Positions 1 to 7,782 of a DNA stretch of 45,168 nucleotides are shown here, piece after piece. The notes under the pieces are model-generated. The model was not told where the DNA came from. It was given only the letters and a program-made list of their open reading frames with translations, and searched no databases. The DNA comes from Mycoplasmatota bacterium (GTDB lineage: Bacteria > Bacillota_I > Bacilli_A > Izemoplasmatales > Hujiaoplasmataceae). The stretch is from NCBI GenBank assembly GCA_016342455.1, contig JAEIOE010000013.1, positions 1 through 45,168 of the forward strand. Direction: 5' to 3'. The position numbers were made by a program, and so were the translations under genes. Each line of letters opens with the position of its first letter. Within the stretch, counting starts at the first letter, position 1.

Positions 1-110
1 TGTGCTTAAAGCTGTAAGCTTCTAGTGCACAAAAAGTAAACTTGGTATAACTCCAGAGTAAAACACGCTATTTTTTTGTGAAAATCATGATAAACTTAGT
101 AATGACAACA
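1..110. repeat. Direct repeat, left copy (about 110 bp)
   Basis: This stretch matches 4926-5035 at roughly nine bases in ten by eye. It begins with an imperfect hairpin (GTGC..AAGCT-gta-AGCTT..GCAC), continues with the block AGAGTAAAACACGCTATTTT at 53-72, and ends with a shared TAGTAATGACA. It starts at base 1-2 of the window, so its true left end may lie outside. The two copies are in the same orientation and bracket the first 5 kb. A shorter relative of the AGAGTAAAA..CGCTATTTT block recurs at 9899-9918. Confidence 0.8.
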
Positions 111-150
111 CATGTATGATACGTATTATATAGAAAAGAAGGACAACATT

Positions 151-714
151 ATGAATATTGCTTTGTTTTACTATGACGATTTTGTTGAATTTGAAATTGC
201 TCTAGCTTTGTTTTTATTAAGAGATGAAAAAATTATTCATTTTTCATTAGAAAAAAAGAACTACCAAAGCTATGAAGGTCAAACGTTTATTCCAGAGTTT
301 CAAATGAATGAAGTTTCACCAAAAAGTGTGGATCTATTAATCATCCCAGGTGGAAATAGTCTGCCTTTATTTAAAAATGAACCATTAAAAAAGTGGATAA
401 AAGAGTGTGTAGAAAACGGTGGGAAAATTGCCGGTATATGTGGAGGAGCTGAATTACTTGCTGGTCTAGGTTTTCTAAAGGGTAGAATATGCACAGCGGG
501 AACATCAGGCTTAAAAAGTGATGATCCTATATATGGTTATTTTTCCGAATGCAAAATATCAAATTCAGTTGTTGAAATCGATGGACCATTTATTACATCA
601 CAAGGTCAGGGTTACGCTGAATTTGCTGCTAAATTATATCATTTAAGTATTGGTGGAGAAAAACCAGAAAGTGAAATGTCTATCTTAAAATGGCTAAAAA
701 ACGATAGAACATAA
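151..714 (+). CDS. DJ-1/PfpI family protein (class I glutamine amidotransferase-like)
   Basis: The 187-residue product has the DJ-1/PfpI fold signature: an N-terminal MNIALFYYDDF strand, a LLIIPGG turn near residue 62, and a nucleophile elbow AGICGGA that places the reactive cysteine at about residue 97. Members of this superfamily act as glyoxalases or deglycases, chaperones or proteases, or are uncharacterised; the substrate cannot be read from the sequence. An upstream in-frame ATG at 112 exists, but the start at 151 is preferred because an AAGAAGG ribosome-binding site lies just before it and homology begins there. The gene sits immediately downstream of the left direct repeat and has no obvious operon partner. 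Confidence 0.85.
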   Translation: MNIALFYYDDFVEFEIALALFLLRDEKIIHFSLEKKNYQSYEGQTFIPEFQMNEVSPKSVDLLIIPGGNSLPLFKNEPLKKWIKECVENGGKIAGICGGAELLAGLGFLKGRICTAGTSGLKSDDPIYGYFSECKISNSVVEIDGPFITSQGQGYAEFAAKLYHLSIGGEKPESEMSILKWLKNDRT

Positions 715-1129
715 TAAATAGTTTTAAAATATTTCTAATAGTTATATAAGTCATGAAATTCATATATAATATGTAAGTTTCAATTAATAGTTATACAAAC
801 GGTATAAAAAATATAGGTTCCATTTTAACAAAAGTATCAGGCCTTTTTTTCATGCAGAAAGGGAGATATTCCCCTATCTGCAAATTTCCATATGTTCTGT
901 AGAGGGACAATTCAATACTTTTGTAGGTTTTTTTCGGTTTAATAGTTTAACCTTTTAACGATTACCTAACAATTTAAACGATTGCCCAACAATTTACGCG
1001 ATTACCTAACAATTTAACGATTATAGATAAAATCATAATTTAATACAGAATATTCCCTAAACATAAAAGAATATTTGGTTTCGGGAATTATAATATAGTA
1101 ATTATCAAATTCCCTAAAAAATAAAAATA
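715..1129. other. Repeat-rich spacer before the first DUF4143 ATPase
   Basis: No gene was seen here. A T-run at 844-850 follows a degraded stem (GG..CC, 814-843) that resembles the terminators at 2959 and 5049. A good hairpin lies at 853-882: TGCAGA and AGGG pair with CCCT and TCTGCA around an 8-base loop. It is followed by a three-to-four unit tandem repeat from 959. The order of parts (T-run, TGCAGA hairpin, AACCTTTTAA, repeat array, promoter) is repeated ahead of the second ATPase at 2959-3303, where the hairpin is degraded. Confidence 0.7.
959..1023. repeat. Iteron-like tandem repeat array 1 (20 bp units)
   Basis: Three consecutive units start with CGATTACC or CGATTGCC at 959, 979 and 999 (lengths 20, 20 and 19), and a fourth truncated unit starts at 1018. 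The consensus is CGATTaCCyAACaATTTaac. Head-to-tail copies at a 20 bp period, about two helical turns, would present binding sites on one DNA face. There are no unique spacers between units, so this is not a CRISPR array. The same unit is found at 3097-3164. Confidence 0.85.
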
Positions 1130-1158
1130 TTGAAGTTATGGGAATGTAGTGGTATAAT
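1130..1158 (+). promoter_or_regulatory. Sigma-A type promoter for the first ATPase gene
   Basis: A -35 of TTGAAG at 1130-1135 is separated by 17 bases from a perfect TATAAT at 1153-1158. Transcription should start near 1165, only about 10 bases before the ATG at 1175, giving a very short leader. The TTG at 1130 would open the reading frame further upstream, but it is part of the -35 box and so is rejected as a start. Confidence 0.75.
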
Positions 1159-1174
1159 ATGTGTGGTGATGATA

Positions 1175-2377
1175 ATGAAAATTATAGAAAGAAAACAATA
1201 CTTGAATGAATTACTATCATTAAAAAATAAACCAGATATAAAAATCATAACAGGTGTAAGACGAGCTGGGAAGTCAATGTTGTTGAGTGAATACATAAAG
1301 GTGCTCAAGAGTATTGAAAAAGATGCAAATATCATTCTAGTAGATTTTAATCGGATTACATTTGATGAGATTAAAGAGTATAAAAAATTAAACAATTATA
1401 TTAGAGAAAGACATTTGCCCAATGTGAATAATTATGTATTCATCGATGAAGTTCAAATGTGTGATAAATTTGAATTAGCTGTAAATGATCTTTATGAATC
1501 AAAAGAGTTTGATATCTATATTACGGGATCTAATGCATTTTTGTTATCAAGCGATTTAGCAACACTTTTCACTGGCAGATACTTTGAGATAGAGGTATTA
1601 CCGTTTTCATTTTCAGAGTATTGTGAATATTATGGTTACAACAATATAAATGATGCTTTTGACAAATATACCATTGAAGGTGGATTTGCTGGAAGTTATC
1701 TTTATGATACAGATAAACAAAAATCTGATTATATTGCCAATGTCTTGGATGTCGTCATTTTAAAAGACATCATGAAGAAAAATGGTGTGACTGATAAAGT
1801 AGCAATGGAGAATATCGTGGCATTTCTTTTAGACAATATCTCAAATCTTACCACACCAAGTAAAATAACGAACAGACTCAATGAAGATGGCATAGCAATT
1901 GACCATAAAACGGTAGGGAATTATATCTCCTATCTGTGTGAGGGGTTTGTATTCTACAAAATCAAGAGGTTTGATATTCGCGGGAATGGTTATTTAAAGA
2001 CAAATGAGAAGTACTATTTAGTAGATCAAGGATTTCGATTTGCCAAACTTGGTAAAAGATATTTTGATTATGGAAGACTTTACGAAAATATTGTTGCTTT
2101 GGAATTAATACGAAGAGGATTCGATATTTATGTTGGAAAACTATATCAAAAGGAAATTGATTTTGTTGCAATCAGAGGAACTGAAAAATTATATATTCAA
2201 GTATCAGATAATATTTCTAGAGAAGAAACCCTTGAAAGGGAATTGACACCATTAAAACAAATTAATGATGCCTATCCGAAGATTTTAATAGCAAATACAA
2301 GGCATGATGACTATGACATAGGTGGAATTAGAGTTTTTGATATTGCGAGATGGTTAAGCCATAATCAAGATAAATAG
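1175..2377 (+). CDS. AAA-family ATPase with C-terminal DUF4143 domain
   Basis: The 400-residue protein has a Walker A GVRRAGKS at about 27-34, a Walker B YVFIDEVQ at about 87-94 and the ITGSN sensor strand at about 116-120, the order typical of the AAA_14/DUF4143 family. The C-terminal part (from about residue 305) has an E..EIDFV..IQVS arrangement like the degenerate PD-(D/E)XK fold seen in this family, but the usual QVK lysine is Ser here. The role of these ATPases is not settled; defence, DNA-related and regulatory roles have all been proposed. The ATG at 1175 follows GGTGAT. It is a distant paralogue of the gene at 3324 and has its own promoter and upstream repeat array. Confidence 0.85.
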   Translation: MKIIERKQYLNELLSLKNKPDIKIITGVRRAGKSMLLSEYIKVLKSIEKDANIILVDFNRITFDEIKEYKKLNNYIRERHLPNVNNYVFIDEVQMCDKFELAVNDLYESKEFDIYITGSNAFLLSSDLATLFTGRYFEIEVLPFSFSEYCEYYGYNNINDAFDKYTIEGGFAGSYLYDTDKQKSDYIANVLDVVILKDIMKKNGVTDKVAMENIVAFLLDNISNLTTPSKITNRLNEDGIAIDHKTVGNYISYLCEGFVFYKIKRFDIRGNGYLKTNEKYYLVDQGFRFAKLGKRYFDYGRLYENIVALELIRRGFDIYVGKLYQKEIDFVAIRGTEKLYIQVSDNISREETLERELTPLKQINDAYPKILIANTRHDDYDIGGIRVFDIARWLSHNQDK

Positions 2378-2420
2378 AAATTTAACTAAGTGTTTGTAAT
2401 AGTTAATTGGAGGGAAATTT

Positions 2421-2834
2421 ATGATGAATGATTATATAAATATAGAAAATAATGAAGATATAATAATGTTTAAAGAAAAGGCTTCTTCTTTTTATGATTC
2501 GGTTCTCAAAGAGATACATTATGAAAGTGGTAGTACCAGAGACCATGAAAGTAATTCACTACATCCATTCGATACACTAGCTGAAGTGAAAATGATATTT
2601 GAAAGTCAATGCAACAAAGGCAAGATAATTGAATTAATCTTTGAACACATCGAAAGATTAAATCTTGTTCCTACATCATTAAATTATGATTCATTGTTTG
2701 AAAATCCTTCAATTTTCTTTTGTGAGAATTTTATATATTTTTCGAGATATGAAAATGATGTATTGAAATTAGGCGAATCTTCTTGTGAAAATACTTGGTT
2801 AAAGGCAAAGAATGCAAAATATATCATTAAATAA
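2421..2834 (+). CDS. Hypothetical protein, 137 aa
   Basis: I do not recognise this protein with certainty. It is soluble, acidic, has no signal peptide or membrane segment, and contains a central block with FYDSVLKEIHYESG near residue 23 and ELIFEHIERLNL near residue 70. This layout recalls a family of small Firmicutes proteins often found as single genes in accessory regions; that resemblance is from memory and weak. A GGAGGG site at 2409-2414 precedes ATG codons at 2421 and 2424. The gene lies 43 bases after the first ATPase gene and may be co-transcribed with it; the terminator at 2959 would close that unit. Confidence 0.6.
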   Translation: MMNDYINIENNEDIIMFKEKASSFYDSVLKEIHYESGSTRDHESNSLHPFDTLAEVKMIFESQCNKGKIIELIFEHIERLNLVPTSLNYDSLFENPSIFFCENFIYFSRYENDVLKLGESSCENTWLKAKNAKYIIK

Positions 2835-2958
2835 AAATTGGTGATATGGTTTTTGAACAGCGATTTACGGTATTATATGCATCGAAAAGAAAGGGTGCGC
2901 AACTTTTTCTAGGGTTATGTAAAAATTACTAGGGGTGACAAGACATATAAGAAGCATT

Positions 2959-2989
2959 GGTTTGATACATAGGTATCGAGCCTTTTTTT
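2959..2989 (+). terminator. Rho-independent terminator
   Basis: GGTTTGATAC at 2959-2968 pairs over 10 positions (two G-U) with GTATCGAGCC at 2973-2982 around an ATAG loop, followed by seven T. It should end the transcript of the first ATPase and the 137-residue protein. The same hairpin with compensating changes occurs at 5049-5081. Confidence 0.8.
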
Positions 2990-3096
2990 GTGCAGATAGG
3001 GGTATTTCTCGCTATATTCCAAATTCAATGAGCCATGCAGAAGTTAAAAGTAGAACTTTGGTAGGACTTTTTTGTTTTTTACGTTCAACCTTTTAA

Positions 3097-3164
3097 AGAT
3101 TACCTAACTATTTACACGATTACCCAACCATTTACACGATTACCCAACCATTTACACGATTACG
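3097..3164. repeat. Iteron-like tandem repeat array 2 (20 bp units)
   Basis: Units at 3097, 3117 and 3137 are each 20 bases, and a partial fourth begins at 3157. The two central units are identical (CGATTACCCAACCATTTACA). The first differs at three positions. The unit is the same as in array 1, and the distance to the following promoter is about 110-115 bases in both places. Confidence 0.88.
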
Positions 3165-3275
3165 CTTTAATGCTGTAAGAACATTGATTAATGATAATTT
3201 TGAAATACAATTGAAATATATTCATCACTAAGCCATAAACATCAATTATATAAAGACAAAAACCTCAATAATATA

Positions 3276-3303
3276 TTGCCTTTTTAATTAATTGTGCTAT
3301 AAT
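3276..3303 (+). promoter_or_regulatory. Sigma-A type promoter for the second ATPase gene
   Basis: TTGCCT at 3276-3281 and TATAAT at 3298-3303 are separated by 16 bases. The predicted start near 3310 again leaves a very short leader, with AGAGG at 3311-3315 and the ATG at 3324. Confidence 0.7.
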
Positions 3304-3323
3304 ATAATCAAGAGGTCGATAAT

Positions 3324-4577
3324 ATGTATAAACAAAGAATATTAGAAAAGACACTAAAAGAGTATCTAGATACATTTAAAGCTGTCGCACTAGTTGGTCC
3401 CAAATTTTGTGGAAAGACAACATTATCTGAACGATTTTCAAAATCAAGTATTTGTCTTAATCCATTAAATGTTAGTGATTATAAAACAATGTTACAACTT
3501 AACAAGGATGAATTTTTATCCTTACCTTATCCCAAGTTGATTGATGAATGGCAACTCATTCCAGAAATATGGGATGTTATCAGACACGAAGTGGATCATT
3601 TGGATGGTAGAGGCTTTTTCATATTAACCGGATCTTCTGCAGCCAATCTTGAAGAAACTGCTCACTCTGGAGCGGGAAGAATTAGCCGTTTAACGCTTAG
3701 ACCGATGAGCTTGTATGAATCTGGTGTATCATCTGGTGAAATATCTTTACAAAAACTATTTTCGAATAATAAAATAACATATAAAAAGTGTGGTGTTACT
3801 GTACAAGATTATGCGATTTGGATTATTAAAGGCGGTTGGCCAGAGGGTATGAAGGATTCTGAACAGCAATCAATTAGAAGAATGCATTCTTATATAGATG
3901 CCCTTATCAAAGAAGATATAAACAAGGTTACTACAAAAAAATATAACGAAAATAGGGCTCGAAAAATATTAGAATCTTTAGCTAGATACACAGCGTCAGA
4001 AACAACAAATAAAAAAATATTAATTGATCTCGATTCAATGGAAACATCTACAGCTGAAAATACATTAGTAGACTATTTGGATGTGCTTAATAAATTATAT
4101 ATCATTGAGGATTTGAAGGCTTGGAATCCTAACTTAAGAAGTAAAACTGTTATTAGAAGCACACCTGCTAGATTTTTTATTGATCCTTCTATAGGTTCAA
4201 GTGTTCTAAAACTAACCAGCGCTAAGTTATTAAAAGACTTTGAAACGTTCGGATTATTCTTTGAGGCCTTGGTTATTCGAGATTTAAGAATATATGCGGA
4301 AGTTTTAGATGGAGAAGTCTACCGTTATAAAGATAAAACAGGTTTAGAAATTGATGCAATCATACAGCTGCAAGATGGTAGATGGGGAGCAGTACAAGTT
4401 AAAATGGGTTCTCATATGTTTGATGATGCAGCGGATAAATTAAATAAATTTGCTGAAAAAGTCGATGCAAAGAAAATGGAAGAACCTTCCTTTTTAGCAA
4501 TCATTTCTGCAACAGAATATGCTTATCAACGTGAAGATGGCATATATATCATACCTATTGGGATGTTAAAAGACTAG
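3324..4577 (+). CDS. AAA-family ATPase with C-terminal DUF4143/PD-(D/E)XK-like domain
   Basis: The 417-residue protein has a Walker A GPKFCGKT at about 25-32, a Walker B KLIDEWQ at about 71-77 and an ILTGSS strand at about 100-105. The C-terminal region carries FFEALVIRDL, GLEIDAII and AVQVKMG at about 309-366, the complete E..D..xVK pattern of the nuclease-like fold that ends DUF4143 proteins. It differs strongly from the ATPase at 1175 and is not a recent copy, although the spacers in front of the two are clearly related. No partner gene follows within 700 bases, so it is probably a single-gene unit. Confidence 0.86.
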   Translation: MYKQRILEKTLKEYLDTFKAVALVGPKFCGKTTLSERFSKSSICLNPLNVSDYKTMLQLNKDEFLSLPYPKLIDEWQLIPEIWDVIRHEVDHLDGRGFFILTGSSAANLEETAHSGAGRISRLTLRPMSLYESGVSSGEISLQKLFSNNKITYKKCGVTVQDYAIWIIKGGWPEGMKDSEQQSIRRMHSYIDALIKEDINKVTTKKYNENRARKILESLARYTASETTNKKILIDLDSMETSTAENTLVDYLDVLNKLYIIEDLKAWNPNLRSKTVIRSTPARFFIDPSIGSSVLKLTSAKLLKDFETFGLFFEALVIRDLRIYAEVLDGEVYRYKDKTGLEIDAIIQLQDGRWGAVQVKMGSHMFDDAADKLNKFAEKVDAKKMEEPSFLAIISATEYAYQREDGIYIIPIGMLKD

Positions 4578-4925
4578 ATATTCAAATATAGAGTGAGATT
4601 GCATTGAACCTCAACCATTTTATTAAAAGGAGCTATGATGGATAGAAGTATTTTGATTTTGTTAAGTGATAATATATATTGTATTAATGGATTACGAAAA
4701 AATCAAGCATGAATTCTTGAAACATAAATGATTAGGTGATACAGCGTTTGATTCTGGATTGGTTTGGGGTTAAACGGTGGTTATAATAGTATATGAATAG
4801 AAAATATAACACTGATACCACTTTGAGTAAAAGATATGCTCGTTAGAACATTCATAAAAAATGCAATAAATCTATCGGCATAAAATCATTCTGATTTCAA
4901 TACAATATTAATTAATGTATACGAT
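4578..4925. other. Spacer without an intact gene
   Basis: No intact gene was seen. AAAAGGAGCT at 4625-4634 is a convincing ribosome-binding site before ATG ATG at 4635-4640, but that frame closes after 25 codons at 4712. A second overlapping frame from 4687 looks like decayed coding sequence and is listed separately. The rest is AT-rich with no repeat or stem that I can support. Confidence 0.5.
4687..4773 (+). pseudogene. Possible remnant of a broken gene
   Basis: From ATG 4687 the frame reads MDYEKIKHEFLKHK, then a TGA stop, then LGDTAFDSGLVWG before a TAA. The composition looks protein-like on both sides of the stop, and a strong ribosome-binding site sits about 55 bases upstream in another frame, as expected after a frameshift. 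The parent gene is not identifiable, and chance cannot be excluded for so short a stretch. Confidence 0.25.
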
Positions 4926-5035
4926 TGTGCTTAAAGCTGTAAGCTTTCAGTGCACAAACAATAAACTTAGCATACTCCAGAGTAAAACACGCTATTTTTT
5001 TAGTGAAAAATATGATAAACATAGTAATGACAAGA
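4926..5035. repeat. Direct repeat, right copy (about 110 bp)
   Basis: This is the second copy of the repeat at 1-110, in the same orientation. The hairpin TGTGC..AAGCT-gta-AGCTT..GCACA is at 4926-4956 and the AGAGTAAAACACGCTATTTT block follows at 4979-4998. It runs directly into GACAAGACATATAAGAA and a terminator that also occur at 2937-2989, so the full repeated cassette is longer than the 110 bp shared with the left copy. Confidence 0.8.
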
Positions 5036-5048
5036 CATATAAGAAACA

Positions 5049-5081
5049 TAGGTTTGATACACTAGTGTCAAGCCTATTTTT
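5049..5081 (+). terminator. Rho-independent terminator
   Basis: Bases 5049-5060 pair with 5065-5076 (12 positions, two G-U) around an ACTA loop, followed by TTTTT. It is a homologue of the terminator at 2959-2989, although no intact gene lies directly upstream. Confidence 0.75.
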
Positions 5082-5326
5082 AATTTAAATGACGTTGTTT
5101 TTGCCTAAACTACATGAATCGTTTGTGAATTTATGTTATAATAAAAATAATTATAAATCATGTAATATTATTTTTAATAGTCAGTCGTGACAAGTGTTTA
5201 AAATATCCGCAACAATTCAAATACGATTAGATAAATATTCGTAATAACTATTAAAAGAATATTGTTTTGCAAGATATACAAATAGTAACGAAAAATATTT
5301 TAATTATAGATCAATTGGGAGAAATC

Positions 5327-6448
5327 ATGAAAAGAAAGTATGTACGAAAGTTATTTAACACAAGAAAACCTTATGATTTAGAGAAGTCTAATGATGTTTT
5401 TTGTCAAGCAATGAGAGAAAATGCAATGCATCATTATAAACAATGTCCTGATTATAAAAGAATATTAGATGAAGCAAACTTTGATCCGAAGTCTATTGCT
5501 TGTATGGATGATTTAATAAACTTACCTTTTTTACCTACACTTTACTTTAAACATCATGAATTATTCTCTAAACCTTTATGGAAAATGCCTATTAAAGCGA
5601 CTTCCTCAGGAACGTCTTCTGGATTTAAAAGTAAGATTGCTATGAGTATTGGTGATTTATGGCGCGGATTTAAAATGATTAAAAGAATCTTTTCCTATCA
5701 CAAACTATGGTCAATTAGACCAGTTACATATTTGATTTTTGGATATCAACCAACAAAACACAGTGAAGCAGGGATTATGAAAACGGCTTATGGTTTCACT
5801 TATGTTGCACCAGCAAAAAAACGAGTCTATGCAATCAGATGGTCTAAAGAAAATGGCTATCAAGTAGATCTAGATTATATGAAAGCTGCCTTTATTAAAG
5901 CATCTCAGCAGAGAACACCAATTCGAACAATTGGATTTCCAGCATATACCTATTTCTTGTTAAAAGAAATGAAAGCAGAGGGTATTAAACTACAGATGGC
6001 AAAAGGTTCCAAAGTTACTATAGGTGGTGGCTGGAAACAGTTTTATGCAGAAAAAGTTGACAAAAATGAATTTTATCAACTAGTTCATGAAGTGTTAGGC
6101 ATAGAAGAAAAGAATTGTGTTGAATTCTTTGGCGCAGTTGAACATCCTATATTATATACAGATTGCGACTACCATCATTTTCATGTACCAGCATATGCAA
6201 GAGTTATTATTAGAGATCCGGATACCTTTAAACCAGTGCCAAAAGGGCAAATGGGACTTATTAATTTATTAACACCTATGATGGAAGGCACACCGCTATT
6301 ATCTGTTATGACAGATGATTTAGGCGTTCTTCATTATGAAGGCTGCGAATGCGGTGAATTATCTCCATGGTTAGAAATTATTGGACGAGTAGGTATCAAA
6401 GATATTACAACATGTGCACAAGGTGCAGATGATTTACTTAGTAAGTAG
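5327..6448 (+). CDS. LuxE-like acyl-protein synthetase
   Basis: The 373-residue product matches the LuxE family, which activates a fatty acid with ATP to acyl-AMP and holds the acyl group on a C-terminal cysteine for reduction by LuxC. TSSGTSSG at about 92-99 is the phosphate-binding loop of this adenylate-forming family, and PEG/LTP-type strands near YARVIIRDPDT and TDDLG follow. A single cysteine in DITTCAQGA at residue 363 falls where the acylated cysteine of the bioluminescence enzymes lies (about 364). The ATG at 5327 with GGGAGAA is preferred to a TTG at 5267. The LuxC-like gene starts 10 bases after the stop, so the two form an operon. Confidence 0.85.
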   Translation: MKRKYVRKLFNTRKPYDLEKSNDVFCQAMRENAMHHYKQCPDYKRILDEANFDPKSIACMDDLINLPFLPTLYFKHHELFSKPLWKMPIKATSSGTSSGFKSKIAMSIGDLWRGFKMIKRIFSYHKLWSIRPVTYLIFGYQPTKHSEAGIMKTAYGFTYVAPAKKRVYAIRWSKENGYQVDLDYMKAAFIKASQQRTPIRTIGFPAYTYFLLKEMKAEGIKLQMAKGSKVTIGGGWKQFYAEKVDKNEFYQLVHEVLGIEEKNCVEFFGAVEHPILYTDCDYHHFHVPAYARVIIRDPDTFKPVPKGQMGLINLLTPMMEGTPLLSVMTDDLGVLHYEGCECGELSPWLEIIGRVGIKDITTCAQGADDLLSK

Positions 6449-6457
6449 GAGGACCAA

Positions 6458-7729
6458 ATGATTTTATATCAAGGAGAAATCTTAGATAATCACTATCAGA
6501 AAGAAAAATTGGGCACACTGAGAGAAGACTGTTATAAGACGCTTCAAGTTGGCGACTCTTTAAAAGTTCAGGAAGTTATTTTAGCCTGTGATAAACTGGC
6601 TCAAAAATTCAAGAATGGTGATTTTGATGAGTTAATCATTCCACTATTAGAAGAATTCGATATTCCTTATGAATTTTTCATAAGTAATATTCCAATGTTT
6701 GAAGAAGAAGCATTAAATAGAAAAGTAGAAATAGAACTAGGCAAAGATTATCTAGACTTAGAACCACTAAACGATCAAAACAGTAGAGAAGTACATCCTC
6801 TAGGCATTTTATTTCATATAGCTGCTGGTAATGTCGATGCACTACCTGCATACTCTGTTATTGAAGGATTATTAGCTGGTAATATCAATATTTTAAAATT
6901 ACCTTCTGGAGATAGAGGTGTATCTGTTCAATTATTATCTGAACTAATCAAGATTGAACCAAAACTAAGTTCATATATTTATGTATTTGATGTGCCATCT
7001 ACTGAATTAGACACACTAAAAATATTTGCTGAAATATCAGATGCAATCATTGTTTGGGGTGGAGATGTCGCTGTTAAAGCGGCGAGATCAATGACATCTG
7101 TAACTACTAAAATTATCGAATGGGGACATAAGTTATCATTTGGATATGCAAGTCTTGATGCACCAGATGAAGAATTAGTAGGAATGGCTCACCATATGGC
7201 TATGACCAATCAAGTATTATGTTCCTCAGCACAAGGAATTTTTGTTGATACTGAATCAAGAGTTGAACTAGATAAATTTGCTGATAGATTTTTTAACATA
7301 TTCGTAGGAGTTAATAAATCACATAAACCAATTCCCTTTGTTATGAAAAGTAAAAATGCCTTAGAATTATATAACGAAAAACTAGAACAACACCTAACGC
7401 ATAAACATATTTGGCAACAAGATGGCATCAGTGTTATCACTTCAGATGATTCTAAACTAGAGTTATCTATGTTGTTTAGAAGTATCTGGATTAAAATGTT
7501 GCCAAAAAAACAAATTATAAAAGAGCTTCGTCCACATAAGAATCATTTGCAAACTGTAGGATTGATGACTTCAAAGGAAACCTACCAGGAATATGTTGAT
7601 ATATTTGTTAAGTCTGGAATCACTAGAATAACTAAAGGTGAAGATATGTCTCGAATGATTATAGGTGAAAGCCATGATGGTATTTATCCGCTTAAGTTAT
7701 ATACTAAAATAATTGAAATTGAGAAATAG
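6458..7729 (+). CDS. LuxC-like acyl-CoA/acyl-protein reductase
   Basis: The 423-residue protein belongs to the LuxC family of NADPH-dependent fatty acyl reductases, distant relatives of aldehyde dehydrogenases. HPLGILFHIAAGNVDALP at about 113-130 and LLAGNINILKLPSGD are the nucleotide-binding part, and NQVLCSSAQGIF at about 251-262 holds the catalytic cysteine (about C255). It is shorter than LuxC of luminous bacteria (about 480). With the adjacent LuxE-like protein it should make a fatty aldehyde. There is no luciferase (luxAB) or LuxD thioesterase in the window, so light production is not implied; aldehyde for lipid or alcohol synthesis is one possible use. Confidence 0.87.
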   Translation: MILYQGEILDNHYQKEKLGTLREDCYKTLQVGDSLKVQEVILACDKLAQKFKNGDFDELIIPLLEEFDIPYEFFISNIPMFEEEALNRKVEIELGKDYLDLEPLNDQNSREVHPLGILFHIAAGNVDALPAYSVIEGLLAGNINILKLPSGDRGVSVQLLSELIKIEPKLSSYIYVFDVPSTELDTLKIFAEISDAIIVWGGDVAVKAARSMTSVTTKIIEWGHKLSFGYASLDAPDEELVGMAHHMAMTNQVLCSSAQGIFVDTESRVELDKFADRFFNIFVGVNKSHKPIPFVMKSKNALELYNEKLEQHLTHKHIWQQDGISVITSDDSKLELSMLFRSIWIKMLPKKQIIKELRPHKNHLQTVGLMTSKETYQEYVDIFVKSGITRITKGEDMSRMIIGESHDGIYPLKLYTKIIEIEK

Positions 7730-7782
7730 ATAATTCTTCATCAATTGAATTACTAAAACATACTGATTAGGAGATGTTGATT

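Larger units (their letters stand above)
2835..3275. other. Repeat-rich spacer before the second DUF4143 ATPase
   Basis: No gene was seen. The stretch contains GACAAGACATATAAGAA at 2937-2953, which is shared with the right-hand direct repeat region at 5029-5045. A U-tailed hairpin, a degraded TGCAGA hairpin and the iteron-like array from 3097 follow. It mirrors the spacer at 715-1129 part by part, which indicates duplication of a whole intergenic cassette. Confidence 0.7.

Noticed and set aside
959-1023. Short tandem repeats as a CRISPR array
   Set aside because: Units are directly adjacent at a 20 bp period with no unique spacers, and no cas gene is present.
1130-1174. Longer N-terminus of the first ATPase from TTG 1130
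   Set aside because: The TTG is the -35 box of a clear promoter whose -10 lies inside this extension; the ATG at 1175 fits the family start.
5267-5326. TTG start for the LuxE-like gene
   Set aside because: No ribosome-binding site before it; ATG 5327 has GGGAGAA and fits family length.
5327-7729. A bioluminescence operon
   Set aside because: Only LuxC and LuxE homologues are present; luxA, luxB and luxD are absent from the window.
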